DNA of 38,794 nucleotides from Winogradskyella sp. GTDB lineage: Bacteria; Bacteroidota; Bacteroidia; Flavobacteriales; Flavobacteriaceae. The translations under genes and the position numbers were made by a program. This document shows, piece by piece, positions 20,739 through 29,175 of the stretch; positions within the stretch are counted from its first letter, which is position 1, and every line of letters begins with the position of its first letter. The notes under the pieces are model-generated. The model had not been told where the DNA came from and made no database searches. It worked only from the letters and a program-made list of their open reading frames with translations. The DNA lies in NCBI GenBank assembly GCA_013003655.1, contig JABDIQ010000123.1, positions 1 through 38,794 on the forward strand, given 5' to 3'.

Positions 20739-22076
20739 TTAAGACAATAAATCTTCTTCACCTTCAGGTTTTGTTTTAGTTTCCTTCGTCTCTGTATCTT
20801 TAGAGACTTGCTTATCTGCATTATAGTAGTCTTCAAAAATCTCTTTCATATCAATACCATAGCGCTCAGCAAAATTCTTTTGAATATCCACATCTTTAGC
20901 TCTAATTTCCTGAAGAGCTTCTGCATAACTGCTGTAGACACCTTGCATTACTTTTTCGTGCACTGGAATATTATCCATCATTTCTTGTCGCGCTTTAGCA
21001 CTTGCCGTATGCATTGCCGCTAATGTTTCGCCAATATGCTCATCGGTTTTTACACCTAGATGTTCAAGAATGGCTGCAAACTCCTGGTCGGTACGAGCTT
21101 TAAGCGCAATTACGTAACCGTCATAGTATTTAAGACGTTCCTCGGTATCACTCTTTAATTTGGCACGATGCGTCTGTAGATTGCTGCGTAATGACGTTAA
21201 CACTTTGATCGTGAGATTATGCTTATGAACAAAACTATCTTTACTTGCGGCTAAGGTTGTGTAAGCATTTTTTAATCCTTCTAGTTCTTCAACCTTTTGC
21301 TCTAATTGAGTCACCTTACCTATGGCTTGTGCATACTCAGCAGATTGTTTATCGGCGATGTCTTCTAGCTCCTGTCTAGCCTGCTTTAATAATGCATAAT
21401 CTGTTTCGAGCTTCGCCTCTACTTCTTTCTTCTTTTCGAGTGCTTTTGTATGATTCTTAGTAGCCTCTACAATAGCATCTTGTAGCTTATCTTCAACCTC
21501 TTTTATTTCAATCTCTCTGTCTTTTAAACGCTTAACTGCAGCCTGACTTTTAAAGGACAATTCATTAAGCAACGTTTGAATATCAGCAGATTCAATACGC
21601 TGCTGAAACATGGCCTTGGCCTTATTATCTGCGGCATCTCTGTCTTTTTGAGCTATCTTTAATTCTTCTTCGGCTTTAGCGATCTTACTTTTTCGTCCCC
21701 AAAGATTATTCCACCATGTGTCTGGTTTATTTCTAGCATCTTCAAGCTCTACATTGGCACGTTCTAAACGTTTAATGGCATCGTCAATAATACGCTGCTC
21801 ATCAGCATTTAATGACGAAAAATTCTCGAAAATAATGCCTACTTCATCCTGATAGTCAGTAAGGTCCTTAATTGCATCCAGCAATGTAGATCGGTCTTTT
21901 TCAGCCATGTGCACCACATCATCAAGAGTGGCATTTAATATTTTTTGTCTTACTTCAGGGTCGTCTTCTTGTGCAAGTTTAGATTTCATGGTATCTATAG
22001 CTTTGCCCCAATTAACGTCAACTTTTTCAGTTTTTTCGTTAGAGTTGGTTTCTAATAAATCAAAATCATCAGACAT
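20739..22076 (-). CDS. Soluble coiled-coil protein, distantly TelA/toxic-anion-resistance-like at best
   Basis: 445 aa, extended charged helices; no signal peptide; first gene of the operon. Confidence 0.8.
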   Translation of the reverse strand: MSDDFDLLETNSNEKTEKVDVNWGKAIDTMKSKLAQEDDPEVRQKILNATLDDVVHMAEKDRSTLLDAIKDLTDYQDEVGIIFENFSSLNADEQRIIDDAIKRLERANVELEDARNKPDTWWNNLWGRKSKIAKAEEELKIAQKDRDAADNKAKAMFQQRIESADIQTLLNELSFKSQAAVKRLKDREIEIKEVEDKLQDAIVEATKNHTKALEKKKEVEAKLETDYALLKQARQELEDIADKQSAEYAQAIGKVTQLEQKVEELEGLKNAYTTLAASKDSFVHKHNLTIKVLTSLRSNLQTHRAKLKSDTEERLKYYDGYVIALKARTDQEFAAILEHLGVKTDEHIGETLAAMHTASAKARQEMMDNIPVHEKVMQGVYSSYAEALQEIRAKDVDIQKNFAERYGIDMKEIFEDYYNADKQVSKDTETKETKTKPEGEEDLLS

Positions 22077-22217
22077 AGTGGATGTAGTTTTTAAAAGAAT
22101 TAATGTTGATTAAGCAATTTCGGTATTTTTTTATGAGTATAAAAAGAATATCTACATTTAATGAGTAGCAAATGTTATAATATTGTTACAGAGAACACTT
22201 GGACACAATGAGTTATT

Positions 22218-22225
22218 TATCTTTG
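22218..22225 (+). promoter_or_regulatory. Candidate -7 element for the MBL hydrolase gene
   Basis: TATCTTTG (TAnnTTTG) 19 nt before the ATG; a TTG at 22199-22201 lies 16 nt upstream. Confidence 0.5.
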
Positions 22226-22244
22226 TTAAAATAACAGACTCACC

Positions 22245-23006
22245 ATGAAAGCTTTACACAATTTTTTAATACTCTTATCAATAACATTAATTTCTCCTCA
22301 TATAATCTCATCAAAACTCCTAGCTCAAGGCTCAAGTTCTGGAGCTAAAGACACGGTAAAAGTTATTCCTATTTCGCATGGTAGTTTAATTTTAGAAATT
22401 GCTGACAATACTATATATATTGATCCAACAGGAGGTGCAGAAGCCTATACAAATTATAAAATACCAACTATCGTCTTAATTACAGACATTCACGGAGATC
22501 ATTTAAATCTTGACACTCTTAATGGATTAGATCTTAGTAATTCTTTAATTATTGCACCACAAGCCGTGATTGACAAACTACCAGCGTCAATGAAATCAAC
22601 GACTAAAGTGCTTAATAATGACGATACTTTTAAAAGTGAGGTGTTATCAATTACAGCAATTCCAATGTATAACTTAAGAGAAGAAACGCTTAAATTTCAT
22701 CCCAAAGGAAGAGGTAATGGCTATATCGTTGAGGCTAGCGGAGAACGCATTTATATATCAGGAGACACCGAAGATATTCCCGAAATGAGGTCATTGCAAA
22801 ATATAGACAAGGCTTTTGTTTGTATGAATTTACCTTATACCATGACCATTGAAAGAGCCGCGAGTGCTGTTTTAGATTTTAAACCAATAGAGGTATTTCC
22901 TTATCACTATAGAGGAACCAACGGTTTTAGCGACGTAGAAGCATTTAAACAGATGGTTGAATCTGAAAATAAAGGCATTACAGTAACGCTACTTAAGTGG
23001 TATTAA
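22245..23006 (+). CDS. Secreted MBL-fold (UlaG-like) metallohydrolase
   Basis: Signal peptide; GSLILEIADNTIYIDPTGG, ITDIHGDHLNLDTL, YISGDTEDIPEM, FPYHYRG. Confidence 0.88.
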   Translation: MKALHNFLILLSITLISPHIISSKLLAQGSSSGAKDTVKVIPISHGSLILEIADNTIYIDPTGGAEAYTNYKIPTIVLITDIHGDHLNLDTLNGLDLSNSLIIAPQAVIDKLPASMKSTTKVLNNDDTFKSEVLSITAIPMYNLREETLKFHPKGRGNGYIVEASGERIYISGDTEDIPEMRSLQNIDKAFVCMNLPYTMTIERAASAVLDFKPIEVFPYHYRGTNGFSDVEAFKQMVESENKGITVTLLKWY

Positions 23007-23145
23007 GCACCAATAACAAACCTATCTCATGTAGGCGTTTTCATAATTTTTCCCTTGAAGTGTTAAAATTTATCGATTAAATGCATTTTATTTAATATTC
23101 TTTGTATATTGCATACATAATCCAGATCTATTTAATTTACGCATT

Positions 23146-23373
23146 ATGTTCCGCTCCCTACTTACAAATTTCCTCGTCGTGTCAACAAAATCATTGACCA
23201 TCATTTTAATCGTTACAGCATCAATATTCATCTTGTTTATCTTAGTTGCAATAATTAAGATGTATAAGCTAAAAGCTGAGAATAAAAAATTGATGGAAAC
23301 AAATGCATTTAAGAATGAGTTGGACGAATCTTACAAAGACTTTACAGGTGGCCACTTATATGGCGACAATTAA
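23146..23373 (+). CDS. Small single-pass membrane protein
   Basis: 75-aa ORF with TM segment (LTIILIVTASIFILFILVAIIKMY) followed by a terminator. Confidence 0.5.
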   Translation: MFRSLLTNFLVVSTKSLTIILIVTASIFILFILVAIIKMYKLKAENKKLMETNAFKNELDESYKDFTGGHLYGDN

Positions 23374-23392
23374 TAATTCAATTAGATTAAAT

Positions 23393-23424
23393 AAAAAAGC
23401 CTACTAGAACGCAGGCTTTTTTTT
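23393..23424. terminator. Bidirectional terminator between the 75-aa ORF and ettA
   Basis: AAAAAAGCCT ... AGGCTTTTTT hairpin with T-tracts on both strands. Confidence 0.8.
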
Positions 23425-25114
23425 ATCTCACAAGTTTTTTATACTTAATCCGCTTAGGCATTAAATCACCACCTAATCGTTTTTTCTTATTTTCTTCATA
23501 GTCACTAAAGCTACCTTCGAAGAAATAGACTTCAGAATTACCTTCAAATGCAAGAATGTGTGTACAGATCCTATCTAAGAACCAACGGTCGTGTGATATA
23601 ACTACAGCACATCCTGCAAAATTCTCTAATCCTTCTTCTAAAGCTCTTAATGTATTGACATCAAGATCATTAGTGGGCTCATCTAAAAGCAATACATTAC
23701 CCTCTTCTTTTAAGGTCATTGCAAGGTGAAGTCGGTTTCTTTCGCCACCTGATAATAGTTTTACCTTTTTGTTTTGTTCACTTCCTGAGAAATTGAATCT
23801 GCTAAGATAAGCTCTAGAATTCACTTGTCTGCCTCCCATCATTATTAGCTCTTGTCCATCACTAAAATTCTCCCAAATAGATTTCTCTGGATCTATATTG
23901 GAATGACTCTGATCTACATAAGCTAATTTTGCGGTATCACCGACCTTAAATTCGCCTTTATCTGGTTCTTCCTCACCCATAATCATTCTAAAAATAGTGG
24001 TCTTACCAGCTCCATTTGGACCAATAACACCAACTATTCCGGCTTGAGGCAGATTAAAATTAAGATCTTCATACAATAATTTATAGCCATAAGCTTTACT
24101 TACGCCATTAGCCTCAATGACATTAGTGCCTAATCTCGGGCCATTTGGTATGTAAATTTCTAATTTTTCGTCGAGCTGTTTTTGGTCTTGACTCAATAAT
24201 TTATCGTAATTCTTTAATCTGGCTTTTTGCTTGGTTTGTCTCCCTTTTGCGCCTTGTCTTACCCATTCTAGCTCACGCTCTAGTGTTTTTTGACGTTTAG
24301 ATGCAGCTTTACCTTCCTGCGCCATGCGCTTAGATTTTTGATCTAACCAGGATGAATAATTTCCTTTCCATGGAATGCCTTCTCCTCTGTCTAACTCTAA
24401 TATCCATCCAGCAACGTTATCTAAGAAATACCTATCGTGTGTTACGGCAATTACTGTGCCTTTATACTGTGCTAAATGATGCTCTAACCAGTGCACAGAT
24501 TCAGCATCTAAGTGGTTTGTTGGCTCATCAAGCAACAACACATCTGGCTCTTGTAATAAAAGTCTGCATAGCGCAACTCGTCTTCGTTCACCTCCTGATA
24601 ACACTTTTATTTGCGTATCACCTTCTGGTGTGCGTAAGGCATCCATAGCAATTTCTAACTTCGTGTCTAATTCCCAAGCATTTGATGCATCAATCTGATC
24701 TTGTAGTTCTGCTTGACGATTCATCAATTTTTCCATCTTATCTGCATCGCTGTAAACCTCTTCAAGACCAAACATATCATTGATCTTGTTGTATTCATCT
24801 AATATAGCAACGGTTTCAGCAGCGCCTTCCTTAACCACATCTAAAACGGTTTTAGAATCATCTAGTTTAGGCTCTTGCTCTAGATATCCTACTGTATATC
24901 CTGGTTGAAATACTACATCTCCCTGATAATTTTTATCTACACCAGCGATAATTTTTAATAAAGTGGATTTACCTGAACCATTGAGACCAAGAATACCAAT
25001 CTTTGCACCGTAGAAGAAACTTAAATAAATATTCTTCAATACAGGCGTGTTAGCACCTTGAAAGGTTTTAGTAAGACCTGCCATTGAAAAAATTACTTTT
25101 TTATCATCACTCAT
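23423..25114 (-). CDS. ettA: Energy-dependent translational throttle protein EttA (ABC-F)
   Basis: Two ABC domains: LGLNGSGKSTLL, LSGGERRRVALCRLLLQEPDVLLLDEPTNHLD; IGPNGAGKTT, LSGGERNRLHLA. Confidence 0.96.
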   Translation of the reverse strand: MSDDKKVIFSMAGLTKTFQGANTPVLKNIYLSFFYGAKIGILGLNGSGKSTLLKIIAGVDKNYQGDVVFQPGYTVGYLEQEPKLDDSKTVLDVVKEGAAETVAILDEYNKINDMFGLEEVYSDADKMEKLMNRQAELQDQIDASNAWELDTKLEIAMDALRTPEGDTQIKVLSGGERRRVALCRLLLQEPDVLLLDEPTNHLDAESVHWLEHHLAQYKGTVIAVTHDRYFLDNVAGWILELDRGEGIPWKGNYSSWLDQKSKRMAQEGKAASKRQKTLERELEWVRQGAKGRQTKQKARLKNYDKLLSQDQKQLDEKLEIYIPNGPRLGTNVIEANGVSKAYGYKLLYEDLNFNLPQAGIVGVIGPNGAGKTTIFRMIMGEEEPDKGEFKVGDTAKLAYVDQSHSNIDPEKSIWENFSDGQELIMMGGRQVNSRAYLSRFNFSGSEQNKKVKLLSGGERNRLHLAMTLKEEGNVLLLDEPTNDLDVNTLRALEEGLENFAGCAVVISHDRWFLDRICTHILAFEGNSEVYFFEGSFSDYEENKKKRLGGDLMPKRIKYKKLVR

Positions 25115-25296
25115 TACACTCTTCCCTTTAAAGCATTAAACACCCAAGCTATTGCAAAAAAACCAATACCCACAGAGGCAAATCCCCAACCTGCAACATC
25201 GTCATATCTAAAAGCGCCCATAGCAATTAAGCCAAGTCCAACAATAATCATTATTGTTGTAGCCCAAGCAAGGACTGTATTTTTATTCATCGCCAT
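25114..25296 (-). CDS. CAL67264 family small membrane protein
   Basis: 60 aa, two TM helices; stop overlaps the ettA start (TAATG); characteristic neighbour of ettA in Flavobacteriaceae. Confidence 0.8.
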   Translation of the reverse strand: MAMNKNTVLAWATTIMIIVGLGLIAMGAFRYDDVAGWGFASVGIGFFAIAWVFNALKGRV

Positions 25297-25350
25297 ATTT
25301 CAAAATTATTTAAAGTTAGTTAGAATACAAATATCGCATATTTAACTAAA

Positions 25351-25377
25351 AAAAGCATTCTGGTGAGGAATGCTTTT
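25351..25377 (-). terminator. Terminator of the pirin-MarR-GNAT-oxidoreductase operon
   Basis: AAAAGCATTC-TGGTGAGG-AATGCTTTT; T-tract on the minus strand. Confidence 0.75.
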
Positions 25378-25396
25378 ATCTTAAACGCCATTAAGT

Positions 25397-26113
25397 TTAA
25401 ATCATTGGGACCTCTATAATTATCAAATGAGATTGTTTGGCAGCAAAAATAGCGGCCGAATCAAACTCCGATAGACCTATCGCGTCTCTTTTATCTAGCA
25501 TAAATTCTCCTACTTCGATTGTTCCTTCTACAACAAAAATGTAAATACCATTATGATTTGATTTTAACTTTAATTCAATCGATTTACCTTCATCTAAAAC
25601 CGTTCTATAGATGTAGGCTTGTTGACTAATAGGTAAGGCATCATCAATGAGTTTGTCCTTTGGAGCTACAATGGTTTGTAATTTATTTTGCCTCAGGTCA
25701 CTCTTGAACAACTTTTGTTGATAATTGGGTTTTACATTTTTTTCTTCAGGAATAATCCATAATTGTAAAAAATTAACGGCTTCTGTTTTACTATCGTTAA
25801 ATTCTGAATGTGTTAAGCCTGTTCCTGCACTCATTACTTGCACTTCGTCAACTTCGATAGCGCGTTTATTTCCCATATTATCTTTATGAGAAAGCGCACC
25901 TTTGAGTGGAATTGAAATGATTTCCATGTTTTGATGCGGATGCGTACCGAATCCCATTTTAGGTTGTACTATATCGTCATTCAATACCCTTAATGCGCCA
26001 AAATTCATTCGGTTTGGATCGTAGTAGTTTGCAAAACTGAATGAATGATACGATTTTAACCATCCATGATCTGCAAATCCTCGTGTATCAGCTTTATGTA
26101 TTACTGTTTTCAT
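25397..26113 (-). CDS. Pirin family protein
   Basis: HSFSFANYYDPNRMNFGALRVLNDD, GFGTHPHQNMEIISIPLKGALSHKD, AGTGLTHSEFN. Confidence 0.95.
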   Translation of the reverse strand: MKTVIHKADTRGFADHGWLKSYHSFSFANYYDPNRMNFGALRVLNDDIVQPKMGFGTHPHQNMEIISIPLKGALSHKDNMGNKRAIEVDEVQVMSAGTGLTHSEFNDSKTEAVNFLQLWIIPEEKNVKPNYQQKLFKSDLRQNKLQTIVAPKDKLIDDALPISQQAYIYRTVLDEGKSIELKLKSNHNGIYIFVVEGTIEVGEFMLDKRDAIGLSEFDSAAIFAAKQSHLIIIEVPMI

Positions 26114-26138
26114 TTTAACCTCTAATTAAAGTTACTGT

Positions 26139-26576
26139 TTATCTCATTTTATCGAGAAGATCACTTAATATCTTGGCTTCTTCTTCTGAGATATTTTTTA
26201 GTATATTTCTATTAAAATTATCTGGGATTTCATCTAATAGAGTTCGTCCACCTGCTGTGATGGCTATTTTAACTACTCGCCTATCTTCCTGAGATGGAAT
26301 ACGTTCAATCAATTGTTTAGCGCATAGCTTATCCATTAAACGAGTTGCATTTGGTGATCGTTCTATCATGCGTTCTTTAATAGTGTGCACCTTTAAGGCT
26401 GAATTTGCACCTTTAAGTATCCTTAATATATTATACTGCTGTGGCGAAATTCCATAGGCTTTAAAAAACTCATTTTGATAACTGTTGATCCAGTTTGCCG
26501 TATATAAAATATTGAGTAGAGCCTTTACCCTATTATTTTCAAATTTTGAATTGATTTCTTTAGCTAAATCTCCCAT
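26139..26576 (-). CDS. MarR family transcriptional regulator
   Basis: wHTH pattern; GISPQQYNILRILKGA, RSPNATRLMDKLCAKQLIERIPSQEDRRVVKIAITAGG. Confidence 0.93.
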   Translation of the reverse strand: MGDLAKEINSKFENNRVKALLNILYTANWINSYQNEFFKAYGISPQQYNILRILKGANSALKVHTIKERMIERSPNATRLMDKLCAKQLIERIPSQEDRRVVKIAITAGGRTLLDEIPDNFNRNILKNISEEEAKILSDLLDKMR

Positions 26577-26581
26577 ATTTT

Positions 26582-26863
26582 TTAGGCCAAAACATCGTTA
26601 TAGGAATCTGTCTTTTTAAAAACCGCATTTGCAAAGGCACATAGCGGCAAGATCTTTATATCACGTTCTCTTGCGTATTTAACCGAACGCTCTACTAATT
26701 TTTCGCCCACGCCTTGACCTCGTAATTCATCAGCAACCTCTGTATGGTCTATGATCATTTTATCTGCTCCTGCCATACTATATGTCATATGTGCTTTTTT
26801 ACTACCATCTCGTTCTATAAAAAACTCTCCCTTATGGTCTTGTTGTTTGTGCTTTATATCCAT
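26582..26863 (-). CDS. Short GNAT-type N-acetyltransferase (YidJ-like)
   Basis: EVADELRGQGVGEKLVERSVKYARERDIKILPLCAFANAVF. Confidence 0.9.
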   Translation of the reverse strand: MDIKHKQQDHKGEFFIERDGSKKAHMTYSMAGADKMIIDHTEVADELRGQGVGEKLVERSVKYARERDIKILPLCAFANAVFKKTDSYNDVLA

Positions 26864-26864
26864 T

Positions 26865-27395
26865 TTATAAACTTGTATTAAATTTAGAAACTGCTATTTT
26901 TAATTGTGCGTCTAAACCACTGTCTTTAATATGATTATCTAAAAAGTTATCACCAAAAGAAGGTAAACTAAACACGCTAATAATAATAGCATCATGTCGT
27001 GGAAATCTATCTTGCGCTATGGACAGTACTGATTGACCGCCTCTAGCACCAGGAGATGTTGCCATGAGTAACATGGGTTTACCAGCAAACGTCTTACCAT
27101 CTATTCTAGACATCCAATCGAAAAGATTTTTAAATGCTGTAGTATATGCACCATTATGTTCGGCTAAGGACAGCACAATACCATCTGCATTTTTAATATT
27201 ATCTAAAAAATCATGCGCAACTTTAGGAATACCTTGCTCCTTCTCTAGGTCAATACCATAAACTGGTAATGGAAAATCATTAAGATCTAAAATCTTAACA
27301 TCTAAGTCTGGCATTAACGAAACAGCATAAGTTACTAATTGTTTGTTAATTGATGTTTTACTATTGCTACCTGCAAAGGCAATGATATGTTTCAT
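26865..27395 (-). CDS. NADPH-dependent FMN reductase / NAD(P)H oxidoreductase
   Basis: IIAFAGSNSKTSINKQL flavodoxin-like start; LSLAEHNGAYTTAFKNLFDWMSR. Confidence 0.92.
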   Translation of the reverse strand: MKHIIAFAGSNSKTSINKQLVTYAVSLMPDLDVKILDLNDFPLPVYGIDLEKEQGIPKVAHDFLDNIKNADGIVLSLAEHNGAYTTAFKNLFDWMSRIDGKTFAGKPMLLMATSPGARGGQSVLSIAQDRFPRHDAIIISVFSLPSFGDNFLDNHIKDSGLDAQLKIAVSKFNTSL

Positions 27396-27418
27396 AGATT
27401 ATGTTATAATTTGAGTAA

Positions 27419-27426
27419 CAAACATA
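27419..27426 (-). promoter_or_regulatory. Candidate -7 element of the MarR-containing operon
   Basis: TATGTTTG on the minus strand, with TTG (plus-strand CAA 27447-27449) 20 nt upstream. Confidence 0.6.
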
Positions 27427-27439
27427 CGATTAAAATTTT

Positions 27440-27457
27440 TATATTCCAAGGAATATA
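27440..27457. promoter_or_regulatory. 18-bp palindrome, candidate MarR operator
   Basis: TATATTCC-AA-GGAATATA between divergent promoters; an overlapping GGAA-TATAT-TTCC at 27450-27462. Confidence 0.6.
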
Positions 27458-27468
27458 TTTCCATGTAA

Positions 27469-27476
27469 TATGTTTG
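27469..27476 (+). promoter_or_regulatory. Candidate -7 element for the acyl-CoA carboxylase gene
   Basis: TATGTTTG on the plus strand, mirror of the minus-strand box across the palindrome. Confidence 0.55.
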
Positions 27477-27539
27477 AGATATTATAATTGTACTTTTATA
27501 TCATTCTATTATTCTTTTGTAAATTCGTGTCAAATTTTA

Positions 27540-29174
27540 ATGCTCATGGATATTAACTTCAACAAGAACGAAGATCATAATAAATTACTGCTTTCAGAAT
27601 TAAAGAAAAGACTATATACGGTATCAAGAGGTGGTGGCGAAAAGAGTATTGAAAAGCATCATGCCAAAGGTAAAATGACGGCTAGAGAGCGTATTGATTA
27701 TTTGCTCGACTCAAAGTCTAAATCCATTGAAATTGGTGCTTTTGCTGGAGAGGGTATGTATGAAAATTATGGCGGTTGTCCATCAGCAGGAGTTGTTGTT
27801 AAGATTGGTTATATACAGGGAAAGCAATGTATTGTTGTAGCTAATGACGCTACGGTGAAGGCAGGTGCTTGGTTTCCTATTACGGCTAAAAAGAATTTAA
27901 GAGCACAAGAAATTGCTATTGAAAATCGGTTACCTATAATTTATCTTGTTGATAGCGCAGGTGTATTTCTGCCAATGCAAGATGAAATATTTCCAGACAA
28001 AGAACATTTTGGTCGCATCTTTAGAAATAATGCCGTAATGAGTAGTATGGGTATTACTCAAATCTCTGCTGTGATGGGCAGTTGTGTTGCAGGTGGCGCT
28101 TATTTACCGATAATGAGTGATGAAGCATTAATTGTTGATAAAACTGGAAGTATTTTCCTAGCAGGAAGTTATTTGGTTAAAGCTGCGATAGGCGAAAGTA
28201 TTGATAATGAAACTCTTGGTGGAGCTTCTACACATTGTGAAATCTCTGGAGTTACAGACTATAAAGCTAAGGATGATAATGATGCCTTAGATAAGATAAA
28301 AAAAATAGTAGATAAGATTGGTGATTACGACAAAGCAGGATTCAATAGAGTAAAATCACTTAAACCCAAAGACTCACCCGAAGATATCTTCGGTATTATA
28401 CCGAAAAGTAGAGCTGACCAATATGATATGAAAGAGATCATAAAACGATTGGTTGATAATTCTGAATTTGAGGAATATAAAGAGGGTTATGGCAAAACTA
28501 TTATAACAGCTTATGCACGTATAGACGGTTGGGCTGTTGGTATAGTCGCTAACCAAAGGCAATTAGTTAAAACCAAAAAAGGTGAAATGCAGTTTGGTGG
28601 CGTTATATATAATGACTCTGCGGATAAAGCTACTCGATTTGTTGCAAACTGCAACCAAAAAAAGATACCTCTAGTGTTTTTACAAGATGTTACCGGCTTT
28701 ATGGTAGGTAGTAAAAGTGAGCATAGCGGTATTATTAAGGATGGCGCTAAAATGGTGAATGCCGTAAGTAATTCGGTGGTGCCTAAATTTACAATAGTAA
28801 TTGGCAACAGTTATGGCGCTGGAAATTATGCTATGTGCGGCAAGGCGTATGATCCTAATTTAATTGTAGCTTGGCCAAGTGCTGAACTTGCCGTTATGAG
28901 TGGAAATTCTGCAGCTAAGGTTTTATTACAAATAGAAACAGCTTCACTTAAGAAAAAAGGTGAAACGATTACTAAAGAAAAAGAAGAGGAGCTTTACAAT
29001 AGAATTAAATCGAGATACGACAACCAAGTATCTCCATATTATGCGGCTGCAAGGATTTGGACCGATGCTATTATTGATCCTTTAGACACAAGAACTTGGA
29101 TAAGTATGGGTATTGAAGCTGCTAATCATGCTCCTATAGAAAAGCCTTTTAATATGGGCGTTTTACAGGTCTAA
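27540..29174 (+). CDS. Acyl-CoA carboxylase carboxyltransferase (beta) subunit, MCC/PCC type
   Basis: RERIDYLLD, GGCPSAGVVVKIGYIQGKQCIVVANDATVKAGAWFPITAKK, VMGSCVAGGAYLPIMSDEALIV. Start set at ATG 27540 (or 27546); the ORF-track start at 27387 crosses the promoter region. Confidence 0.93.
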   Translation: MLMDINFNKNEDHNKLLLSELKKRLYTVSRGGGEKSIEKHHAKGKMTARERIDYLLDSKSKSIEIGAFAGEGMYENYGGCPSAGVVVKIGYIQGKQCIVVANDATVKAGAWFPITAKKNLRAQEIAIENRLPIIYLVDSAGVFLPMQDEIFPDKEHFGRIFRNNAVMSSMGITQISAVMGSCVAGGAYLPIMSDEALIVDKTGSIFLAGSYLVKAAIGESIDNETLGGASTHCEISGVTDYKAKDDNDALDKIKKIVDKIGDYDKAGFNRVKSLKPKDSPEDIFGIIPKSRADQYDMKEIIKRLVDNSEFEEYKEGYGKTIITAYARIDGWAVGIVANQRQLVKTKKGEMQFGGVIYNDSADKATRFVANCNQKKIPLVFLQDVTGFMVGSKSEHSGIIKDGAKMVNAVSNSVVPKFTIVIGNSYGAGNYAMCGKAYDPNLIVAWPSAELAVMSGNSAAKVLLQIETASLKKKGETITKEKEEELYNRIKSRYDNQVSPYYAAARIWTDAIIDPLDTRTWISMGIEAANHAPIEKPFNMGVLQV

Positions 29175-29175
29175 A

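Noticed and set aside
13516-22076. Calling the AAA/Nudix operon a known phage-defence system
   Set aside because: No recognised defence effector, no mobile-element context and flanking housekeeping genes; left as an undetermined system.
20739-22076. Firm TelA (tellurite resistance) assignment for the coiled-coil protein
   Set aside because: Only general coiled-coil similarity; coiled coils give misleading matches by eye.
27387-27539. N-terminal extension of the acyl-CoA carboxylase ORF
   Set aside because: Crosses the divergent promoter/palindrome region and overlaps the oxidoreductase start; conserved protein begins near 27540/27546.
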